This document shows, one piece after another, positions 17,699 through 27,417 of a stretch of 64,000 nucleotides of DNA. Within the stretch, counting starts at the first letter, position 1. Each line of letters opens with the position of its first letter. The DNA lies in contig NZ_CP117411.1 of NCBI RefSeq assembly GCF_028607085.1, forward strand, positions 496,001-560,000, in the 5' to 3' direction. A program made the translations under genes and the position numbers. This DNA comes from Sphingomonas naphthae (GTDB lineage Bacteria; Pseudomonadota; Alphaproteobacteria; Sphingomonadales; Sphingomonadaceae). A model generated the notes under the pieces. It had not been told where the DNA came from. It was given only the letters and a program-made list of their open reading frames with translations, and ran no database searches.

Positions 17699-18856
17699 AT
17701 GGCCAGTATCTGCCAGGTCGATACCCTGATTATCGATGTGCCGACCATCCGGCCGCACATCCTCGCGATGGCGACGATGCACCAGCAATCGATCGTGATC
17801 GTCCGCCTGCGCGATTCCGATGGGATCGAGGGCATCGGCGAGGGCACGACGATCGGCGGCCTCAGCTATGGCGAGGAGAGCCCCGAAAGCATCAAACTGG
17901 CGATCGACACCTATATCGCGCCGCTGATCCTGAACGCCGGCACGGTCGGCGTGTCCGCGCTGATGCGGCGGGTCGGCAAGATGGTGCGTGGCAACCATAT
18001 CGCCAAATGCGCAGTGGAGACGGCGCTGCTGGACCTGGCCGGCAAGCGGCTGGGCGTCCCGGTGTCCGAACTGATCGGCGGCGGGCGGGTGCGCGAGTCT
18101 CTGCCGGTGGCGTGGACGCTCGCCAGCGGCGACACGGCGCGCGACATCGCGGAGGCCGAGGCGATGCTCGACCAGCGCCGCCACCGCATCTTCAAGCTGA
18201 AGATCGGCAAGCGCGCGGTGGCGGACGATGTCGCCCATGTCGGCGCGATCTGCCGCGCGCTGGGTGACCGGGCGAGCGTGCGGGTCGACGTCAACCAGAA
18301 TTGGGACGAGGCGCAGGCCGATCGCGGCATGGGGATGCTGTTCGACGTGGGCGTCGATCTGGTCGAGCAGCCGATCGCGCGCGATGCCCTGCCGGCGATG
18401 GCGCGGCTCTCGGCGCGCCACACCATTCCGCTGATGGCGGACGAGGCGCTGCACGGCCCGCGCGACGCCTTCGCCATCGCCGCCACCGCCGGCGCGCGCA
18501 TCTTCGCGGTCAAGATCGCCCAGTCGGGCGGGCTCCATGCCGCCAACGATGTGGCGCGGATCGCCGAGGCGGCGGGGATCGGCCTGTATGGCGGCACGAT
18601 GCTGGAGGCCGGCGTCGGCACCGCCGCCTCCGCGCAGCTGTTCGCGACCTTCCCGAGCCTCGCCTGGGGCACCGAATTGTTCGGCCCGCTGCTGCTGACC
18701 GAGGAACTCCTCGCCGAGCCGCTGGCCTATGCCGATTTCGAGCTGGCCGTGCCGACCGGGCCGGGCATCGGCGTGTCGCTCGACGAGGACAAGGTGGCGC
18801 GCCTGCGTCGCGACCGCACCGCGCCGATCCTCCACGCCGTCGGTGGGAGGGCCTGA
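17699..18856 (+). CDS. catB: Muconate cycloisomerase
   Basis: CatB converts cis,cis-muconate to (S)-muconolactone in the beta-ketoadipate pathway. The 385-residue enolase-superfamily protein has the expected catalytic groups: KLK at Lys166/Lys168, metal ligands Asp197 (VDVNQNWD), Glu223 (VEQPI) and Asp248 (MADEAL), and Lys272 (VKIAQSGG). The N-terminal capping domain carries GEGTTIGGLSYGEESPE, typical of muconate cycloisomerases rather than mandelate racemase. It is the first gene of the seven-gene cat-ben operon; catC follows after 3 bp. Confidence 0.94.
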   Translation: MASICQVDTLIIDVPTIRPHILAMATMHQQSIVIVRLRDSDGIEGIGEGTTIGGLSYGEESPESIKLAIDTYIAPLILNAGTVGVSALMRRVGKMVRGNHIAKCAVETALLDLAGKRLGVPVSELIGGGRVRESLPVAWTLASGDTARDIAEAEAMLDQRRHRIFKLKIGKRAVADDVAHVGAICRALGDRASVRVDVNQNWDEAQADRGMGMLFDVGVDLVEQPIARDALPAMARLSARHTIPLMADEALHGPRDAFAIAATAGARIFAVKIAQSGGLHAANDVARIAEAAGIGLYGGTMLEAGVGTAASAQLFATFPSLAWGTELFGPLLLTEELLAEPLAYADFELAVPTGPGIGVSLDEDKVARLRRDRTAPILHAVGGRA

Positions 18857-18859
18857 GCG

Positions 18860-19150
18860 ATGCTGTTCATGGTCGAGATGGACGTGAATATCCCGCTGGG
18901 CTTCGATGCCGACGAGGCCGCCCGGCTGAAGGCGGCGGAGAAGGCGCGTTTTCAGGAACTTCAGGCCGCTGGCACCTGGCGCCACATCTGGCGGGTCGTC
19001 GGCCGCTACGCGAACGTCAGCATCTTCGACGTGGCCGACAATGCCGCGCTGCACGACCTGCTGACCACGCTCCCTCTGTTTCCCTTCATGACGATGCGGG
19101 TGACCGCGCTCTGCCGACACCCCTCATCGGCCCACGACGACGATCGCTGA
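18860..19150 (+). CDS. catC: Muconolactone delta-isomerase
   Basis: CatC isomerises muconolactone to beta-ketoadipate enol-lactone. The small product (96 residues) begins MLFMVEMDVNIPLGFDADEAARLKAAEKARFQELQAAG and contains the conserved WRVVGRYANVSIFDV and LPLFPFMTMRVTAL blocks that define the family. Its position directly between catB and catA is the standard order. Confidence 0.95.
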   Translation: MLFMVEMDVNIPLGFDADEAARLKAAEKARFQELQAAGTWRHIWRVVGRYANVSIFDVADNAALHDLLTTLPLFPFMTMRVTALCRHPSSAHDDDR

Positions 19151-19185
19151 ACGGCGGCACCCCGAGACTTCCCAGGAGAGACAAG

Positions 19186-20079
19186 ATGGACGTTAGCTTC
19201 GTAGGAACCCCGCCGATCCAGGATCTGCTCGATCGCGTCGCCGGCGTGTCGTCGCCCGAGGGCGATCCCAGGCTGAAGGCGATCGTCCGCGACCTGATCG
19301 AATCGATCATGACGGTCATCGTCCGCCATGACATCGGCGAGGACGAGGTGTGGGGCGCGGTCAGCTATCTCCAGAAGAGCGCGGGCGAATTCGGCCTGCT
19401 GATGCCCGGCACCGGCATCGAGCATTTCCTCGACCTGCTGATGGACGCCAAGGATGCCGAGGCCGGCCGCACCGGCGGCACTCCGCGCACGATCGAGGGG
19501 CCGCTCTATGTCGAGAACGCGCCGCTGGTCGATAATGACGCCAACCTCACGTCGGACCCGGACGATACCGACACGCTCTACATGACCGGGCGGGTGCGCG
19601 GGCCGGATGGCGAGGCGGTCGAGAATGTCATCCTGCATGTGTGGCACGCGGATTCGAAGGGCTTCTATTCGCACTTCGACCCGACCCACGAGCAGACCCC
19701 GTTCAACAACCGCCGGCGCATCAGGCTGGGCGCGGACGGGCGTTATGCGTTCCACTCGAAGATGCCCAACGGCTATAGCGTGCCGCCGGGCGGCGCGTCC
19801 GACACGCTGATGAAGGCGCTCGGCCGCCACGGCAATCGTCCGGCGCACGTCCATTTCTTCGTCGAGGCGCCGGGCTATCGTCAGCTGACGACGCAGATCA
19901 ATTTCGGCGACGACCCCTTCGCCGCCGACGATTTCGCCTTCGGCACCCGCGAGGGTCTGTTGCCGGTGCCCAACCGGCAGGGCGACACCGCCCACATCGC
20001 CTTCGATTTCGAGCTGCAACGCGCCGACGAGAAGGCCGACGAGACCTTCTCCACCCGCGAGCGGCTCGTCGTCGCCTGA
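19186..20079 (+). CDS. catA: Catechol 1,2-dioxygenase
   Basis: The intradiol, Fe(III)-dependent enzyme cleaves catechol to cis,cis-muconate. The 297-residue product has the N-terminal helical dimerisation part, then the iron-binding core. Candidate ligands are Tyr in [10 protein letters not shown], Tyr in [17 protein letters not shown], and the two His of [14 protein letters not shown]. The sequence [15 protein letters not shown] is typical of the family. The start ATG at 19186 is preceded by AGGAGAG. It lies between catC and benA in the operon. Confidence 0.95.
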   Translation: MDVSFVGTPPIQDLLDRVAGVSSPEGDPRLKAIVRDLIESIMTVIVRHDIGEDEVWGAVSYLQKSAGEFGLLMPGTGIEHFLDLLMDAKDAEAGRTGGTPRTIEGPLYVENAPLVDNDANLTSDPDDTDTLYMTGRVRGPDGEAVENVILHVWHADSKGFYSHFDPTHEQTPFNNRRRIRLGADGRYAFHSKMPNGYSVPPGGASDTLMKALGRHGNRPAHVHFFVEAPGYRQLTTQINFGDDPFAADDFAFGTREGLLPVPNRQGDTAHIAFDFELQRADEKADETFSTRERLVVA

Positions 20080-20102
20080 CATTCGGCAGAGGAGAAGAAA
20101 CC

Positions 20103-21488
20103 ATGACTTCGCTCCGCGAACGCCTGGAGACCGCCGTCGTCGAGGACAAGGCCGAGGGCGTCTATCGCTGCCGCCGCGACGTCTTCACCGACGAGGCGCT
20201 GTTCGATCTCGAGATAAAGCATATCTTCGAGGGCAATTGGGTGTTCCTGGCCCATGAGAGCCAGATCCCCGAGCCGAACGATTATTTCACGACGTGGATC
20301 GGCCGCCAGCCGATCGTCATCACCCGCGACAAGGGCGGCGAATTGCACGCCGTCATCAACGCCTGCGCCCATCGCGGCGCGATGCTGTGCCGGCGCAAGC
20401 ATGGCAACAAGGGCAGCTTCACCTGCCAGTTCCACGGCTGGACCTTCGCCAACACCGGCAAGCTGCTGAAGGTGAAGGACGGCAAGACCGGCGACTATCC
20501 CGCCTCGTTCAACACCAAAGGCTCACACGACCTGACCAAAGTGGCGCGGTTCGAGAGCTATCGCGGCTTCCTGTTCGGCAGCCTCAACCCGGACGTGCTG
20601 CCGCTCGAGCAGCATCTCGGCTCGACCAGGGTGGTGATCGACCAGATCGTCGATCAGGCGGCGGACGGACTGGAGGTGCTGCGCGGCAGTTCCTCCTACG
20701 TCTACGACGGCAATTGGAAGCTCCAGATGGAGAATGGCGCGGACGGCTATCACGTCAGCGCGGTCCACTGGAATTATTCGGCCACGATGGGGCGCCGCAA
20801 TTACGAGGCGGCCGGCACCCGCACCGTCGATGCCAACGGCTGGTCGAAGAGCGTGGGCGGTGTCTACGGCTTCGATCACGGCCACATCCTGCTGTGGACC
20901 AACCTGCTCAACCCCGAGGTCCGGCCAGTCTACGCCCATCGCGACGCCATCGCCGAGCGGCTGGGCGAGACGCGCGCCGACTTCATCGTCCGCCAGACGC
21001 GCAACCTGGGCCTCTATCCCAACGTCTACCTGATGGACCAATTCTCGACCCAGATCCGGGTCGTGCGGCCGATCAGCGTCAACCAGACCGAGGTGACGAT
21101 CTATTGCTTCGCGCCGAAGGGCGAGAGCGCGGCCGAGCGGACCCTGCGCATCCGGCAGTATGAGGATTTCTTCAACGTCAGCGGCATGGGCACGCCCGAC
21201 GATCTGGAGGAATTCCGCGCCTGCCAGGAGGCTTATGCCGGCGCCGGCGAACTGTGGAACGACCTCAGCCGGGGCGCGGTCCACTGGGTCGAGGGGGCGG
21301 ACGAGAATGCCAAGGCGATGGGCCTCGAGCCCGCGCTCAGCGGCGACCGCAGCGAGGATGAAGGACTCTTCGTCCGCCAGCATGAATATTGGGCGCAGGC
21401 GCTGATCGCGGCGATCGATCGCGATGGTGGCGGGGGCGGGGGCAGCAGCGTGGCAAAGCCCCACAGCGGGCTGAGGGTCGCGGCATGA
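20103..21488 (+). CDS. benA: Benzoate 1,2-dioxygenase, large (alpha) subunit
   Basis: This is the oxygenase component that converts benzoate to the cis-1,2-dihydrodiol carboxylate. The Rieske 2Fe-2S site is CAHRG (Cys88, His90) with CQFHGW (Cys108, His111). The mononuclear iron site uses His217 and His222 in [16 protein letters not shown] plus a later acidic residue. The length of 461 residues and the order followed by benB, benC and benD match benzoate rather than anthranilate or naphthalene dioxygenases. Toluate dioxygenase (XylX) is the closest alternative. The stop overlaps the benB start (ATGA). Confidence 0.93.
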   Translation: MTSLRERLETAVVEDKAEGVYRCRRDVFTDEALFDLEIKHIFEGNWVFLAHESQIPEPNDYFTTWIGRQPIVITRDKGGELHAVINACAHRGAMLCRRKHGNKGSFTCQFHGWTFANTGKLLKVKDGKTGDYPASFNTKGSHDLTKVARFESYRGFLFGSLNPDVLPLEQHLGSTRVVIDQIVDQAADGLEVLRGSSSYVYDGNWKLQMENGADGYHVSAVHWNYSATMGRRNYEAAGTRTVDANGWSKSVGGVYGFDHGHILLWTNLLNPEVRPVYAHRDAIAERLGETRADFIVRQTRNLGLYPNVYLMDQFSTQIRVVRPISVNQTEVTIYCFAPKGESAAERTLRIRQYEDFFNVSGMGTPDDLEEFRACQEAYAGAGELWNDLSRGAVHWVEGADENAKAMGLEPALSGDRSEDEGLFVRQHEYWAQALIAAIDRDGGGGGGSSVAKPHSGLRVAA

Positions 21489-21973
21489 GCCTCTCGATCC
21501 AGCAGGTCACCGATTTCCTCTATCGGGAAGCGCGGTTGCTCGACGATCGCCAGTGGGACGAATGGCTCGAATGCTATTCGCCCGAGGCGGAATTCTGGAT
21601 GCCCTCGTGGGATGACGACGACCGGATCGTCGAGGATCCGGCGCAGCATATCTCGCTGATCTACTATCCCAACCGCGACGGGCTGGAAGATCGCGTGTTC
21701 CGCATCAAGACCGAGCGATCGGGCGCCACGATGCCCGAGGCGCGGACCTGCCATTTCATCACCAATATCGAGATATTGGGGCAGGACGAGCATCTGCTCG
21801 ACGTGCGGTTCAACTGGCAGACGCTCAGCCACCGCTACAAGACGACCAGCAATTTCTTCGGCACGTCCTTCTACACGCTGGATATCCGGGGGGCGGCGCC
21901 GCTGATCGTCACCAAGAAGGTCGTCCTCAAGAACGATTACATCCATCAGGTGATCGACGTCTACCACGTCTGA
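21485..21973 (+). CDS. benB: Benzoate 1,2-dioxygenase, small (beta) subunit
   Basis: A 162-residue structural subunit of the ring-hydroxylating oxygenase. The sequence [34 protein letters not shown] is the family N-terminus, and the C-terminus ends [16 protein letters not shown] as in BenB/XylY. The ATG overlaps the benA stop, giving coupled, stoichiometric translation. It has no cofactor of its own. Confidence 0.94.
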   Translation: MSLSIQQVTDFLYREARLLDDRQWDEWLECYSPEAEFWMPSWDDDDRIVEDPAQHISLIYYPNRDGLEDRVFRIKTERSGATMPEARTCHFITNIEILGQDEHLLDVRFNWQTLSHRYKTTSNFFGTSFYTLDIRGAAPLIVTKKVVLKNDYIHQVIDVYHV

Positions 21974-21996
21974 TCCGCGCCTGACCGAGAGGGATC

Positions 21997-23013
21997 ATGG
22001 CTTACAGCATCGCACTCAATTTCGAGGACGGCGTTACCCGTTTCATCGACTGCAAGGCGGGCGAGAAGGTGCTCGACGCCGCTTTCCGCCAGAAGATCAA
22101 CCTGCCGATGGATTGTTCGGACGGGGTTTGCGGCACCTGCAAATGCCGGTGCGAGCAGGGCGAGTATGATCTCGGCGAAGACTATATCGACGACGCGCTG
22201 ACCGCCGACGAAGCGGAGGAGGGGCTGGTCCTCACCTGCCAGATGGAGGTGTCGTCCGATTGCGTGGTCGCGGTGCCGGTGCCGTCCAGCACCTGCAAGG
22301 TGCGCCCGACCGAGCATGGCGGCGAGGTCACCTCGGTCGAGCTGGTGTCGGACAGCACGATCGTGCTGGGGATGAAGCTCGACCAGCCGGCCGCGCTCGC
22401 CTTTCTGCCGGGGCAATATGTCAATCTGGTGGTGCCCGAAACGGGGCAGCATCGGGCCTATTCCTTCAGCTCGAAGCCCGGCGCGGCGGAGGCCAGCTTC
22501 CTGATCCGCAACGTGCCGGGCGGGCTGATGAGCGAATGGCTCGCGCGGCAGGCCCGGCCCGGCGACCGGATGAGCTTCGTCGGGCCGAACGGCAGCTTCT
22601 TCCTGCGCCCCGTCGACCGCCCGGTGGTGATGCTGGCGGGCGGCACCGGCCTCGCGCCGCTGCTGTCGATGCTGGAGGTGCTGGCGGACACCGGCACCGA
22701 TCAGCCGATCCACCTGATCTATGGCGTCACGGAGGAGGGCGATCTGGTCGAGATCGACCGGATCGAGGCGCTCGCCACGCGCCTGCCGACCTTCACCTGG
22801 GCGGCCTGCGTCGCCAACCCGGAGAGCGGCTATCCGCTCAAGGGCTACGTCACCCATCATCTGGCCGACAGCCATCTGAACGCGGGCGATTGCGACATCT
22901 ATCTGTGCGGCCCGCCGCCGATGGTGGAGGCGGTGCGCACCTTCCTGAAGGAGAAGGCGGTCGAGCCGGCGCACTTCCATTATGAGAAGTTCGCGCCGAG
23001 CGAGGCGGCATGA
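21997..23013 (+). CDS. benC: Benzoate 1,2-dioxygenase electron transfer component
   Basis: This NADH:acceptor reductase feeds electrons to BenAB. It has an N-terminal plant-type 2Fe-2S ferredoxin domain with Cys40, Cys45, Cys48 (MDCSDGVCGTCKC) and Cys81 (LTCQ). A FAD-binding domain follows (RAYSFSS, about residues 152-158), then an NAD-binding domain (LAGGTGLAPLLSML and CGPPPMVEA). The 338-residue length is normal for BenC/XylZ. Its stop overlaps the benD start. Confidence 0.95.
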   Translation: MAYSIALNFEDGVTRFIDCKAGEKVLDAAFRQKINLPMDCSDGVCGTCKCRCEQGEYDLGEDYIDDALTADEAEEGLVLTCQMEVSSDCVVAVPVPSSTCKVRPTEHGGEVTSVELVSDSTIVLGMKLDQPAALAFLPGQYVNLVVPETGQHRAYSFSSKPGAAEASFLIRNVPGGLMSEWLARQARPGDRMSFVGPNGSFFLRPVDRPVVMLAGGTGLAPLLSMLEVLADTGTDQPIHLIYGVTEEGDLVEIDRIEALATRLPTFTWAACVANPESGYPLKGYVTHHLADSHLNAGDCDIYLCGPPPMVEAVRTFLKEKAVEPAHFHYEKFAPSEAA

Positions 23014-23786
23014 TCTTCGCGGGCCGCTTCGCCGGCAAGGTGATGGTCGTGACGGGCGCCGCGCAGGGCATCGGCCGGGCGGTGGCGCTGCGCGCGGCGG
23101 CGGAGGGCGCCCGCGTCCTGCTGGTCGATCGCGCGGATTTCGTGGGCGACGTCGCGGCCGAGGCGGCCGGCGAGGCGGCGGCCTTCCCGACCGATCTCGA
23201 AACGCATGAGGGCGGGGCGGCGGCGATGGCGGCGGCGATCGAGCGGTTCGGGCGGATCGACATCCTCGTCAACAATGTCGGCGGGGCGATCCGTATGCGC
23301 CCGTTCGACCGGTTCGAGCCGGCGCAGATCGAGGCCGAAATCCGCCGCTCGCTCTATCCGACGATGTGGTGCTGCCACGCCGTTTTGCCGCACATGCTGG
23401 CGGCGGGCGGGGGCACGATCGTCAACGTCTCCTCCAACGCGACGCGCGGCATCCGCCGCGTGCCTTATTCGGCGGCCAAGGGCGGCATCAACGCGCTGAC
23501 GCAGAGCATCGCGATGGAATATGGCGAGCAGGGCATCCGCATCGTCGCCACCGCCCCCGGCGGCACGGAGGCCCCACCCCGCCGCATCGCCCGCAACGCC
23601 GAGGGCGACAGCGCGCAGGAGCAGGCGTGGATGGCCGAGGCGGTGGCGCAGGTGACGGCCTCCACCTTCGTGAAACGCTATGCGACGCTGGAGGAGCAGG
23701 TCGCCCCGATCCTGTTCCTCGCCTCGGACGAGGCATCCTACATCACCGGATCGGTGCTGCCGGTGGCGGGCGGCGATCTGGGCTGA
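23010..23786 (+). CDS. benD: cis-1,6-dihydroxycyclohexa-2,4-diene-1-carboxylate dehydrogenase
   Basis: This SDR enzyme oxidises and decarboxylates the benzoate dihydrodiol to catechol with NAD+. The 258-residue product has the glycine-rich TGAAQGIGRA motif (Gly16, Gly20, Gly22), NNVGG, and the catalytic YSAAK (Tyr153, Lys157). The sequence WCCHAVLPHM and the C-terminal YITGSVLPVAGGDLG agree with BenD/XylL. It is the last gene of the operon; a shared island operator follows 15 bp later. Confidence 0.93.
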   Translation: MIFAGRFAGKVMVVTGAAQGIGRAVALRAAAEGARVLLVDRADFVGDVAAEAAGEAAAFPTDLETHEGGAAAMAAAIERFGRIDILVNNVGGAIRMRPFDRFEPAQIEAEIRRSLYPTMWCCHAVLPHMLAAGGGTIVNVSSNATRGIRRVPYSAAKGGINALTQSIAMEYGEQGIRIVATAPGGTEAPPRRIARNAEGDSAQEQAWMAEAVAQVTASTFVKRYATLEEQVAPILFLASDEASYITGSVLPVAGGDLG

Positions 23787-23801
23787 GGACGCCGCCTTCC
23801 G

Positions 23802-23816
23802 TTTCGCGATGTGGGA
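23802..23816. promoter_or_regulatory. Putative IclR-type operator, site 1 (propeller A)
   Basis: TTTCGCGATGTGGGA fits the island-wide 15-bp pattern TYYCRYNATGYGGRA. It lies 90 bp upstream of the first PD40 propeller gene. Assignment to the IclR paralogues is inference. Confidence 0.5.
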
Positions 23817-23906
23817 TGGCGCGCCATCGCGCTCTTGGTGTCGCCCGCGATCCCGATCACCCTCCGCATCGAGCGGGCGCCGAAGCGCCTGACCCGAGCG
23901 AGAGAG

Positions 23907-25037
23907 ATGATGATGGCGCGTCCCCGGTTTCTGGCCCTTCTCGCGGTGATGGCCGCATGTTCCGCCGTCGCGCAATCGCCGATCCTGACCCCGCCGGCCG
24001 GGCCTTCGCCGGGCACGGCGATGGCGTTCGATGTCGGCAGCAAGCAGGGCGACGCCTTCGCCAACCTGCCCGCCGGCACGATCCAGATCAGCAATTATGG
24101 CGAGCGGCCGGTCTTTTCACCCGATGGGAAGAAGATCGCCTTCATCGGCAAGAGCTATGGCGACGCCTTCGAATATGACATCGCCAGCGGCGAGACGCGC
24201 AACCTGACCAATGGCTTCGCCCATTCGGGCTTCATCCGCGTCCATTATCTGCCCGACGGTAACTACCTCCTGCTGGGGCCGGTCACCAACACCGGCGACC
24301 GGCTGGCGATGCGGCGGCAGGGGATATCGCTCTGGTTCATGGACAGGAGCGGCAAGCGGGCGCCGGTGGCGCTCGGCATGAAGCTGATGGAGGGCATCGC
24401 CGTCTCGCGCCGCACCAACCTGATCGCGTGGAGCGACGCGGCGGGCGGCGGGATCGGCGAGACGGCGCCCGACACCAGGCCCGACGAGACCACGGCGGTC
24501 TTTACCGGCCGGGTCGAGGTGGATGCCAAGGGAGCGCCCCGCCTGGTCGAGGTGAAGGAGGCTTTCCGCCGCCGCAACATCGACTGCTATCCCGAGCCGC
24601 AGGACTTCCGCGACAAGGATCGCGAGCTGATTCACGCCTGCTACAGCATCCATTATGTGTTCCAGCCGGGCCTCTACCACCTCAACACGGGGGTCTGGGC
24701 GGCGCGGCTCGATCGGCCCGAACTGATCCGCTATCGCGGCGAGCGGCCCGACGAATATGCCGAGCCCGAGGGCATCAGCCCCTCCGAACGCTGGACCCTC
24801 GTGGAGTGCGGCCAGACCAACCGCAGCGGCCTCGACATCTGTCGCCTCACGCTGGAGCCGGACAGCAACGACTATCGCAAGCTGACCCATGTTATGGATT
24901 ATGGGCGGTGGAAGGCGTCGAACCCCGTCGTCAGCCCGGATGGCAAGTGGATATCCTTCCAGTCGGGCAAGGCTTTCGAGGAGGCCGGGATCGGCCATGG
25001 CATCTACCTGATGCCGCTGCCGGCGGAGCTGCGCTGA
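23907..25037 (+). CDS. Secreted PD40 beta-propeller protein A
   Basis: A 376-residue exported protein with a signal peptide that contains a possible lipobox (AVMAAC). PD40/TolB-like repeats are recognisable, for example YGERPVFSPDGKKIAFIG (N-terminal part) and NPVVSPDGKWISFQSG (C-terminal part). Four Cys at about 230 (DCYPEPQD), 245 (HACYS), 301 (LVECG) and 312 (DICRL) are shared with three paralogues in this window and could form two disulfides. Three Met codons in a row start the gene; I use the first, after GAGAGA. It is followed by a Tat-exported glycosidase-like gene. Function is unknown; a binding or accessory role outside the cytoplasm is inferred. Confidence 0.75.
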   Translation: MMMARPRFLALLAVMAACSAVAQSPILTPPAGPSPGTAMAFDVGSKQGDAFANLPAGTIQISNYGERPVFSPDGKKIAFIGKSYGDAFEYDIASGETRNLTNGFAHSGFIRVHYLPDGNYLLLGPVTNTGDRLAMRRQGISLWFMDRSGKRAPVALGMKLMEGIAVSRRTNLIAWSDAAGGGIGETAPDTRPDETTAVFTGRVEVDAKGAPRLVEVKEAFRRRNIDCYPEPQDFRDKDRELIHACYSIHYVFQPGLYHLNTGVWAARLDRPELIRYRGERPDEYAEPEGISPSERWTLVECGQTNRSGLDICRLTLEPDSNDYRKLTHVMDYGRWKASNPVVSPDGKWISFQSGKAFEEAGIGHGIYLMPLPAELR

Positions 25038-25048
25038 GGCCTTCCCAC

Positions 25049-25063
25049 GTCCATCATGCGGGA
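25049..25063. promoter_or_regulatory. Putative IclR-type operator, site 2 (Tat glycosidase-like A)
   Basis: GTCCATCATGCGGGA matches the shared pattern at most positions. It lies 78 bp upstream of the Tat-exported gene, suggesting that gene has its own promoter although it follows propeller A closely. Confidence 0.5.
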
Positions 25064-25141
25064 ACGCCGGGCCGGCCGGATTGCGCGGGTGCGGGGCGGG
25101 TGCCTCTATGGGCCGAACGATGTTCGGAGAGGCCCCAGACT

Positions 25142-27358
25142 ATGAATCCGACGATGCCGGCCGTCACACGCCGCACGATGCTGGGCGGAATGGGGCTGGG
25201 GGCGCTGGCGGGCGCGGGCGACATGGCCTGGGCCTTCGCGGGCAAGGCCGGGTCGCGCACCGAAGCCGGTTGGGAGAAGCAGCCGATGCGCTGGTTCCAG
25301 CTGGCCTTCACCGAGGATGATATCGGCCACTACGATCCGCAATTCTGGCTCGATTATTTCCGGGAGATCCATGCCGACGGCGTGTGCCTCAGCGCCGGCG
25401 GCGGCATCGCTTTCTACCCCACCAAGGTGGCGGGGCACGGCAAGGCGCGGGGTCTGGGCGACAGCGATCCGTTCGGCGAGATGGCGCGGGCGTGCAAGGC
25501 GATGGGGCTGCGCGTGCTGGCGCGGGTCGATTCCCATGCCATGCCGGCCGAGGTGTTCGCGGCGCATCCCGAATGGGCGGCCTGCGCCTCGGACGGCACC
25601 CCGCGCCGCCACTGGACCGCGAAGGATCTGTACCTCACCTGCCCCTACACCGGCTATAATTTCGACCTGATGGTGAAGGTCATCCGGGAGATCGTGACCG
25701 ATTATCCGGTCGATGCGCTGTTCGGAAACCGGGTCAACACGCTGGGCGTCTGTTACTGCAACGGTTGCCGCACGCTCTATCGCGCGGCGACGGGCGCCGA
25801 CATTCCGATCGATACCGATCCTGTCCGGCCCGAGGCGCAGCGTTATTGGGCCTGGTCCGAAAGCCGGATCATGGCGATGATCGACCTATGGGATCGGACG
25901 CTCGCCAGGGCGCGGCCGAACAGCTTCTTCGTGCCCGGCACCGAACGGCGCGGGATCGTCGATTATGATGGCAAGGCGCTGGGCGAGCGGCTGCCGATGG
26001 TGTTCTGCGACCGGCAGGCTCGCTCGATCGATCGCGGGCTCTTCTCGACCGGCGAGCAGGTGTGGGGCAGCGGCCGCTTTGCCAAGGAATTGCGCGCCTA
26101 TGCGTTCGACAAGCCGATCAGCAGCATCATCAGCGTCGGCGTCGAGGAGGAGTATCGCTGGAAGGATTCGGTGCAGGCCGCGCCCGAAATCCGCATCTGG
26201 GCGGCCTCGGCGATCGCGCAAGGGTCGCATCCCTGGATCACCAAGTTCAACGCCAAGCCGTTCGACAAGAGCTGGATGCCGGTCGTCGCCAGCCTCTACC
26301 AATGGCACCACAAGAACGAACGCTATCTGCGCAACACCGCCAATCTCGCGCGGATCGGCATGGTGCTCGATCTGCGCAGCCCCGCGCTACAGGGCGGGCT
26401 GAAGCACCGCCGCGAGCTGGAGGAATATCGCCTCGGCTTCTACGAGGCGCTGCTGGAGGCGCGGGTGCCGTTCGACGAGATCGACCGGTCCTGTCTCGAT
26501 GCCGATCATCTCCGCCGCTTCCGCGTGCTGGTGCTGCCGAACGTCGCGATGCTGTCCGATCGGGAGTGCCAGCAAATCCGGGAGTATGTGCTGGGCGGCG
26601 GCCGGATCGTCGCGACGCACACCACCTCGCTCTACGACGAAACCGGGCGGATGCGGGCCGATTTCGGGCTGGCCGATCTCTTCGGCTGCCGCTTCGCGGG
26701 CACGATTCAGGAAAGGGTGCAGAATTCCTACCTCACGCTGCGCCACCCCAGCCCGATCCTCGCCGGGCTGGAGGCGATGCCGCGCGTGATCGGGGCGGCC
26801 AAGCGGGTCGAGGTGGTGCCGGCGGGCACCTCCTATCCGGCGCCGCTGACGCTCGTGCCCTCTTACCCCGACCTGCCGATGGAGCGGGTGTTCAGCGATA
26901 CGCCGACGACCGACATCCCCATGGCCTATTGCCGCGACGTGGGTAAGGGGCGGGTGGTCTATCTGCCGATGGATATCGACCGCACCTTCGCCGAACTGCG
27001 CCATGGCGGCCATCTCGCCATCCTGAAGGCGATGGTGGCGTGGGCGGCGGACGAGACCGCGCCGATGACGGTCGAGGGGCCGGGGCTGGTGGACATGGCC
27101 TATTGGCGGCAGGCGCAGTCGCTCGCCGCGCACATCGTCAATTACAACAATCCGATGGCGATGGCCGGCGCCTATCGCGAGGCGATCCGCAGCGGGCCTT
27201 ACACCGTGTCGCTGGAGCTGCCGCTCGGGGCTGAGCCGAAGGGCGTGCGGCTGCTGGAAAGCGATGCAATGCCCGAATGGCGGCGCGAGGTGGGCAGGGT
27301 GATCGTGACCGTGCCCAGCATCCTTTATCACGAGGTGGTCGCGGTCGATCTGGCCTGA
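25142..27358 (+). CDS. Tat-exported glycoside-hydrolase-like protein with beta-galactosidase trimerisation-type domain (copy A)
   Basis: A 738-residue protein with a twin-arginine signal (Arg10-Arg11 in VTRRTMLGGMGLGALAG). Residues of about 50-430 look like a TIM-barrel glycosidase-type domain (FQLAFTEDDIGHYDPQFWLDYF; DALFGNRVNTLGVCYCNGCRTLY). Residues of about 460-610 resemble the glutamine-amidotransferase-fold trimerisation domain of GH42 enzymes (VLVLPNVAMLSDRECQQIREYVLGGGRIVA). A C-terminal beta domain follows. A CYCNGC cluster at 204-209 is shared with the paralogue at 61496. Export of a folded protein by Tat often means a bound cofactor or metal. Substrate is unknown and I cannot name the GH family. 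Confidence 0.75.
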   Translation: MNPTMPAVTRRTMLGGMGLGALAGAGDMAWAFAGKAGSRTEAGWEKQPMRWFQLAFTEDDIGHYDPQFWLDYFREIHADGVCLSAGGGIAFYPTKVAGHGKARGLGDSDPFGEMARACKAMGLRVLARVDSHAMPAEVFAAHPEWAACASDGTPRRHWTAKDLYLTCPYTGYNFDLMVKVIREIVTDYPVDALFGNRVNTLGVCYCNGCRTLYRAATGADIPIDTDPVRPEAQRYWAWSESRIMAMIDLWDRTLARARPNSFFVPGTERRGIVDYDGKALGERLPMVFCDRQARSIDRGLFSTGEQVWGSGRFAKELRAYAFDKPISSIISVGVEEEYRWKDSVQAAPEIRIWAASAIAQGSHPWITKFNAKPFDKSWMPVVASLYQWHHKNERYLRNTANLARIGMVLDLRSPALQGGLKHRRELEEYRLGFYEALLEARVPFDEIDRSCLDADHLRRFRVLVLPNVAMLSDRECQQIREYVLGGGRIVATHTTSLYDETGRMRADFGLADLFGCRFAGTIQERVQNSYLTLRHPSPILAGLEAMPRVIGAAKRVEVVPAGTSYPAPLTLVPSYPDLPMERVFSDTPTTDIPMAYCRDVGKGRVVYLPMDIDRTFAELRHGGHLAILKAMVAWAADETAPMTVEGPGLVDMAYWRQAQSLAAHIVNYNNPMAMAGAYREAIRSGPYTVSLELPLGAEPKGVRLLESDAMPEWRREVGRVIVTVPSILYHEVVAVDLA

Positions 27359-27363
27359 GAGAA

Positions 27364-27395
27364 GCGGCGGCCTCCGGGGAGAAGGAGGCCGCCGC
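27364..27395. terminator. Hairpin between convergent genes
   Basis: A 12-bp perfect stem (GCGGCGGCCTCC / GGAGGCCGCCGC) with an 8-nt loop lies between the stop codons of the Tat-exported protein and glxR. It is probably a bidirectional terminator; no long T run is visible. Confidence 0.65.
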
Positions 27396-27417
27396 CCGAC
27401 CGCGGGGGTCGTTCAGG